Shown piece after piece: positions 6,417 to 9,033 of a DNA stretch of 9,033 nt. Every line of letters begins with the position of its first letter. Position 1 is the stretch's first letter. Below the pieces are notes generated by a model, which was given only the letters and a program-made list of their open reading frames with translations, had not been told where the DNA came from and ran no database searches. A program made the translations under genes and the position numbers. Source of the DNA: DATKMG01 sp035541995 (lineage in GTDB: Bacteria; Acidobacteriota; Terriglobia; Versatilivoradales; Versatilivoraceae); contig DATKMG010000616.1 of assembly GCA_035541995.1 (NCBI GenBank), positions 1-9,033 of the forward strand. The letters run 5' to 3'.

Positions 6417-7090
6417 GAAATCACTATCCTCAACAAGATCTTAGAGTCTTGGCGCATCTTTGGAGAGCTGGATATCCCATCTGAAAAGGCCACCATGTGT
6501 TGCATTGAAGAGGTTTCATGTGGCTTCGGCTGGTCTTTTGGCTTCTCCTTGGGTGTATCTTTTGATTCAGACTGCTCGGTTCGATATTCGTCCAGCCGTG
6601 ATTGGATCTGGTATAAGATCTTAAGATCATTTATCCTTCTAACACCATTATCGTAAGCTAGGTAGACACTCCGGTTGAGACTCTGAAAGAGACTTCTGGG
6701 AGTCACTTTCGACCATTCAATCTGGCGAATTTGACTCCAGTGAACGCCAAAAGCATTCAAGACTAGCACAAACGAAATCACAGCCATGCAAGTGCCTGCA
6801 GCGAATCGTGGGGTGCTATAGACTGGTTTAAACAGTTCTTTTAAATATTCCCACCACGACAGGGATTGGACATGGCCTGAGGTCATCTCAATGATTCGTT
6901 CGACCAGGGATGAAGGCGGAGTCAGTTCCGGGAATGACTCACACCAAGCCATGACCGTCTTCAGATCCTCCAGAAGGAGTTGACAGTCACGGCATGACTT
7001 CAGGTGACCCTCCACTTCTTGCCGCTCGGCAGCAGTCAAGGTGTCTTCCAGGAAATCACTTAGGAATTGTTCAACCTCGTGGCACTTCAT
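6413..7090 (-). CDS. Zinc-finger (zf-HC2) transmembrane anti-sigma factor of the first unit
   Basis: 225 residues from ATG 7090. An in-frame TTG at 7111 overlaps the sigma stop but is less likely, because AGGAG (7097-7101) sits 6 nt before the ATG and MKCHEVEQFL is a typical beginning for this family. The zinc motif is C3, H29-x3-C33-x2-C36, identical in spacing to the second anti-sigma factor here. A cytoplasmic stretch leads to one transmembrane helix (about 96-116). The periplasmic part has a basic, helical section (RINDLKILYQIQSRLDEYR), then a charged Pro-rich tail (KDTPKEKPKDQPKPHE) and about 40 further residues with no recognised domain. It should sequester the sigma factor encoded just upstream (stop 7108, 17 nt away). 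It overlaps the B-box gene by ATGA. Its release mechanism, such as proteolysis, is not visible. Confidence 0.88.
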   Translation of the reverse strand: MKCHEVEQFLSDFLEDTLTAAERQEVEGHLKSCRDCQLLLEDLKTVMAWCESFPELTPPSSLVERIIEMTSGHVQSLSWWEYLKELFKPVYSTPRFAAGTCMAVISFVLVLNAFGVHWSQIRQIEWSKVTPRSLFQSLNRSVYLAYDNGVRRINDLKILYQIQSRLDEYRTEQSESKDTPKEKPKDQPKPHETSSMQHMVAFSDGISSSPKMRQDSKILLRIVIS

Positions 7091-7096
7091 GCCCGA

Positions 7097-7101
7097 CTCC
7101 T
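7097..7101 (-). promoter_or_regulatory. Ribosome binding site deciding the anti-sigma start
   Basis: AGGAG with 6-nt spacing precedes ATG 7090. The alternative TTG at 7111 has no such site. Confidence 0.75.
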
Positions 7102-7107
7102 GTCTTT

Positions 7108-7701
7108 TCAATACCCTTGAAGCTGGCTGCGATATTTCTGAAGATGTTTAGCCAACTCCAGCCTTCCCCTGTTGATTCTTGACTTCACCGTGCCATCGGG
7201 AATTTTTAGAATCTGGCCAATCTCCTGATAGCTCAACTCTTCCAAATCCCTCAAAACGACTGCCTCCCTCAGTTCCGGAGATAGGAGGTTGAGCCCCCGA
7301 TTCAGGATTGCATTCCTTTCTTGTCTTTCGATACCGGCTTGAGGGCTCGGTCCTTCTGACGGGATCCTATCCAACAAGTTAAACTCTTCATCATCAATCG
7401 AACCTTCACTTGAGACCGTAACCCTATCATCTTTACTTTGACGGTAGTGGTCAATCAAAAGATTCCTGGTCACGCTGACAAGCCAGGTTACGAAACTTCC
7501 TGACTCAAGGCGATAGCTGCTCAGGTTCTTGTAAACCTTGATGAAAACCTCCTGAGTCAGATCTTCAGCGAGGTCGGTTCGGCTCACAAAGCGGTAACAG
7601 ATGTTATAAATCCGTTTCGTGTATCGGACTACAAGTCTCTCCCAAGCTAACGGATCCCCCCTTCGAGCTTGCTCAATGATCACCGCTTCGGACTCGGTCA
7701 A
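7108..7701 (-). CDS. ECF (sigma-70 family) RNA polymerase sigma factor, first module
   Basis: A 197-residue RpoE-like sigma factor. Region 2 (about 22-90) contains TDLAEDLTQEVFIKVYKNL and the -10 reading segment SFVTWLVSVTRNLLIDHYRQ. Region 4 (about 134-186) contains LSPELREAVVLRDLEELSYQEI and the helix-turn-helix GQILKIPDGTVKSRINRGR. The acidic linker (about 96-128) is of normal length. The start is probably TTG at 7701: GGAG lies 7 nt upstream, an in-frame TGA lies just above it, and MTESEA matches the start of the second sigma factor. A GTG at 7683 is the alternative. A candidate ECF promoter at 7731-7757 suggests that the factor transcribes its own unit. It leads a four-gene operon with anti-sigma, B-box and DUF4097 genes. 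The target regulon beyond this operon is unknown. Confidence 0.93.
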   Translation of the reverse strand: MTESEAVIIEQARRGDPLAWERLVVRYTKRIYNICYRFVSRTDLAEDLTQEVFIKVYKNLSSYRLESGSFVTWLVSVTRNLLIDHYRQSKDDRVTVSSEGSIDDEEFNLLDRIPSEGPSPQAGIERQERNAILNRGLNLLSPELREAVVLRDLEELSYQEIGQILKIPDGTVKSRINRGRLELAKHLQKYRSQLQGY

Positions 7702-7708
7702 GTTCCCG

Positions 7709-7712
7709 CTCC
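7709..7712 (-). promoter_or_regulatory. Ribosome binding site of the TTG-started sigma gene
   Basis: GGAG at 7-nt spacing precedes TTG 7701. It supports a UUG start codon and probably modest translation of the sigma factor. Confidence 0.6.
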
Positions 7713-7730
7713 GGGCTGTTCAGTCAATTG

Positions 7731-7757
7731 GTACGAAAAAAATGGGAATAAGGTTCC
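7731..7757 (-). promoter_or_regulatory. Candidate ECF-type autoregulatory promoter
   Basis: On the minus strand GGAACC (7757-7752) provides the -35, with GGAAC separated by 17 nt, including a T7 run, from CGTAC (7735-7731). GGAAC/AAC with CGT at 16-17 nt is the general pattern of ECF promoters such as those of sigma-W and sigma-E types. A start near 7725 would give a leader of about 25 nt that includes the GGAG of the sigma gene. Confidence 0.6.
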
Positions 7758-7827
7758 AAATATTCTGGTAAGTGCCGAACTCTAAACTGGATCCTTCTGT
7801 TCGACTTCTGGGCCCTGGGGACTTCCA

Positions 7828-7840
7828 GCCGATCATCGGC
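7828..7840. promoter_or_regulatory. 13-bp perfect palindrome, possible operator
   Basis: GCCGAT-C-ATCGGC is a perfect odd palindrome between the two divergent promoters. It could be an operator for a dimeric regulator. No T-tract follows on either strand, so it is not a terminator. Confidence 0.35.
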
Positions 7841-7887
7841 AACGTCTTATCCGTTGAAAAGTAATGCCTTACGATTAGGCGATGTGC

Positions 7888-7914
7888 TTGACTTGCAGAC
7901 CAATTTTATATAGT
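7888..7914 (+). promoter_or_regulatory. Candidate promoter of the nrdR–hsp20–lon unit
   Basis: TTGACT (7888-7893) and TATAGT (7909-7914) are good -35 and -10 matches. The 15-nt spacing is short of the ideal 17. Transcription would start near 7921, giving a leader of about 78 nt. Confidence 0.4.
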
Positions 7915-7998
7915 TTACCCAACAGGCTGTGTAAAGAGCGTCTTCGGTTTGGGTAAGTCGGGAATTGCATTTTCGCAGTGGAGGACCCTTCCGGAAAT

Positions 7999-8454
7999 AT
8001 GAAATGCCCCTTCTGCGGTCACCTGGAAGACAAGGTGGTCGATTCCCGGGAAAGCCGGGAAGGGGAAGCAATCCGTCGGCGCCGGCAGTGTCTGGAGTGT
8101 GGCCGGAGATTCACGAGCTATGAGCGTATCGACGAAGTCCCGTACATGGTGATTAAGAAAGACGGGCGTCGGGAGCGCTTTGACCGCCAGAAAGTTCTGG
8201 CAGGGTTACTGAAAGCATGCGAGAAGCGCCCGGTGAGCACCAGCCAACTCGAAGAGATTGTGACGGAAGTCGAATGCTTTGTCCAGGAATCCAATGATCG
8301 AGAACGTAGCACTCAGGAATTGGGCGAAATACTGATGGAACAGCTGAGGAAACTCGACAAGGTGGCTTATGTGAGGTTTGCCTCCGTCTATTTGGATTTC
8401 AAGGATATCAGAGAATTTATGGCGGAATTAAGAGAACTGTTGAAGAGCAAGTGA
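7999..8454 (+). CDS. nrdR: Transcriptional repressor NrdR
   Basis: 151-residue ATP/dATP-sensing repressor of ribonucleotide reductase genes; with dATP bound it binds NrdR boxes. The zinc ribbon is C3-x2-C6 and C31-x2-C34, with the family signature MKCPFCGH, VVDSR and RRRQCLECGRRFTSYER. The ATP-cone domain follows from about residue 47 (PYMVIKKDGRRERFDRQKV) to about 136, with VAYVRFASVYLDFKDI near its end. The length is typical and nothing is missing. The start is ATG 7999, because MKCPFC is the conserved N-terminus. An in-frame GTG at 7978 would add seven unconserved residues. GGAGG at 7980-7984 is rather far (14 nt) from this ATG. It is the first gene of a tight rightward unit. Its stop abuts the hsp20 ATG (TGAATG). 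No ribonucleotide reductase gene is in view. Confidence 0.96.
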   Translation: MKCPFCGHLEDKVVDSRESREGEAIRRRRQCLECGRRFTSYERIDEVPYMVIKKDGRRERFDRQKVLAGLLKACEKRPVSTSQLEEIVTEVECFVQESNDRERSTQELGEILMEQLRKLDKVAYVRFASVYLDFKDIREFMAELRELLKSK

Positions 8455-8904
8455 ATGATAAAGCGCCATTCTCCACTTCTTGAATTGATGAAACTCCAGG
8501 AAGATCTCAACCACATGGTTTGCGATCTTTCCAGTCAATGGTCCGGAGAATCGCTTGCGGGCGGTTGGGTGCCCAACGCCGACCTTGGTGAAGACGCGGA
8601 GAAGATTACAATCCAGCTGGAAGTTCCCGGCCTTCAGGCCAACCACCTGAGCGCTGTGTTTCATGGCGGTTGTGTTCAAATCAGCGGGGAAAAGAGGCCC
8701 CCGGTCCCCAAGGGGGAGGCCCATTTCCTTTGCTTGGAAAGAAGCTATGGAAGATTCTCACGGACCATATTCCTGAATGCCTCGGTCGACGTGGATGGAG
8801 CCAGGGCCCATCTGCGGAATGGGGTCCTAACGATTGTTCTGCCTAAGATCGTTGATCGGCGCAGAATCGAGAGGGTCATTCCCATCGACAAAAAAGAAGA
8901 ATGA
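8455..8904 (+). CDS. Small heat-shock protein, Hsp20/alpha-crystallin family
   Basis: 149-residue ATP-independent holdase that binds unfolding proteins and passes them to ATP-dependent chaperones or proteases. A short N-terminal arm (1-36) precedes the alpha-crystallin domain (about 38-131): WVPNADLGEDAEKITIQLEVPG, then CVQISGEKR, ERSYGRFSRTIFL (95-107) and the signature LRNGVLTIVLPK (120-131). The C-terminal tail has IPI (142-144), the I-x-I motif that links dimers into oligomers, followed by a charged end. The start ATG at 8455 directly follows the nrdR stop with no gap. Only a weak GAAGAG lies upstream, so translational coupling with nrdR is likely. It lies 28 nt upstream of lon, consistent with a proteostasis pair. 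The family is IbpA-like in architecture, but I give no specific symbol. Confidence 0.95.
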   Translation: MIKRHSPLLELMKLQEDLNHMVCDLSSQWSGESLAGGWVPNADLGEDAEKITIQLEVPGLQANHLSAVFHGGCVQISGEKRPPVPKGEAHFLCLERSYGRFSRTIFLNASVDVDGARAHLRNGVLTIVLPKIVDRRRIERVIPIDKKEE

Positions 8905-8932
8905 ATCCTGGAGGTGTTTCTCTCAACCAGCC

Positions 8933-9033
8933 ATGCCTGATGAAGAAAGAAGCGAAGAGCCCCAACTGAAAATTCCTGAAACCCTTCCGGTTCTCCCTTT
9001 GAGGGACATCGTCGTTTTTCCATTCATGATTGT
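8933..9033 (+). CDS. lon: Lon protease, N-terminal fragment (cut by window edge)
   Basis: Only the first 33 codons are present. After a short charged leader (MPDEERSEEPQLKIPET) comes LPVLPLRDIVVFPFMI, the conserved opening of the Lon N-terminal substrate-binding domain. The full protein, an ATP-dependent AAA+ serine protease of about 800 residues that degrades misfolded proteins, would continue to the right. The start is ATG 8933. The best Shine-Dalgarno-like sequence, GGAGG at 8910-8914, is 18 nt away and no in-frame alternative start lies closer. The position behind hsp20 fits a joint protein-quality-control operon. Identification rests on this short stretch, but the motif is very characteristic. 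Confidence 0.88.
   Translation, partial: MPDEERSEEPQLKIPETLPVLPLRDIVVFPFMI

Larger units (their letters stand above)
7702..7998. other. Divergent intergenic region between sigma unit and nrdR
   Basis: About 300 nt between divergently transcribed genes. It holds the ECF-like promoter at 7731-7757 (leftward), the 13-bp palindrome at 7828-7840 and a candidate promoter at 7888-7914 (rightward). I see no coding stretch and no terminator. I looked for a NrdR box (palindromic ACA-AT-rich-TGT type) near the nrdR promoter and found none. Confidence 0.65.

Noticed and set aside
7978..7998. GTG start seven codons upstream of the nrdR ATG
   Set aside because: The NrdR family begins with MKCPFC, and the added residues are not part of the family.

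Overview
The window looks like chromosomal DNA from a free-living Gram-negative bacterium of moderate GC content. Acidobacteriota is the most likely phylum, an inference from the gene styles: ECF sigma / zinc-finger anti-sigma / DUF4097 clusters, a B-box plus LiaF-type membrane protein, and an nrdR–hsp20–lon run. No 16S or other phylogenetic marker is present, so the assignment is tentative.

Layout. Positions 1-429 hold no supported gene. They contain a G-rich array built on AAGTTGGGG (155-242), directly joined to a palindrome-bounded element (241-296) that resembles REP/IS200-type repeat ends. From 430 to 7701 everything reads leftward (minus strand). In transcription order there are three units. 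Unit A is an ECF sigma factor, its zinc-binding anti-sigma factor, a B-box/LiaF-like membrane protein, and a large membrane-anchored DUF4097 beta-solenoid protein (7701 to 4411). Unit B is a second ECF sigma factor, a second zinc-binding anti-sigma factor, and a secreted DUF4097 protein (4105 to 1863), closed by a clear rho-independent terminator at 1791-1819. Unit C is shikimate kinase aroK followed by a secreted protein of unknown function (1698 to 430). From 7999 rightward (plus strand) lie nrdR, an Hsp20 small heat-shock protein and the first 33 codons of lon, cut by the window edge.

How the genes work together. Units A and B share one plan: a cytoplasmic ECF sigma factor, a single-pass membrane anti-sigma factor with an N-terminal His-Cys zinc motif, and an envelope DUF4097 protein. 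They lie head-to-tail, which suggests module duplication or co-selection for envelope stress sensing. Unit A has a strong candidate ECF-type promoter (GGAAC-N17-CGTA) just upstream, so it is probably autoregulated. Unit B has a good housekeeping-type promoter (TTGACA-N17-TATGTT). The DUF4097 protein of unit A shows an unbroken 18-residue periodicity over about nine turns, as expected of a beta-solenoid. It also shares a LiaF-like transmembrane hairpin with the B-box protein encoded just before it. The plus-strand genes are ordinary housekeeping and stress functions: control of ribonucleotide reductase, holdase chaperone and Lon protease.
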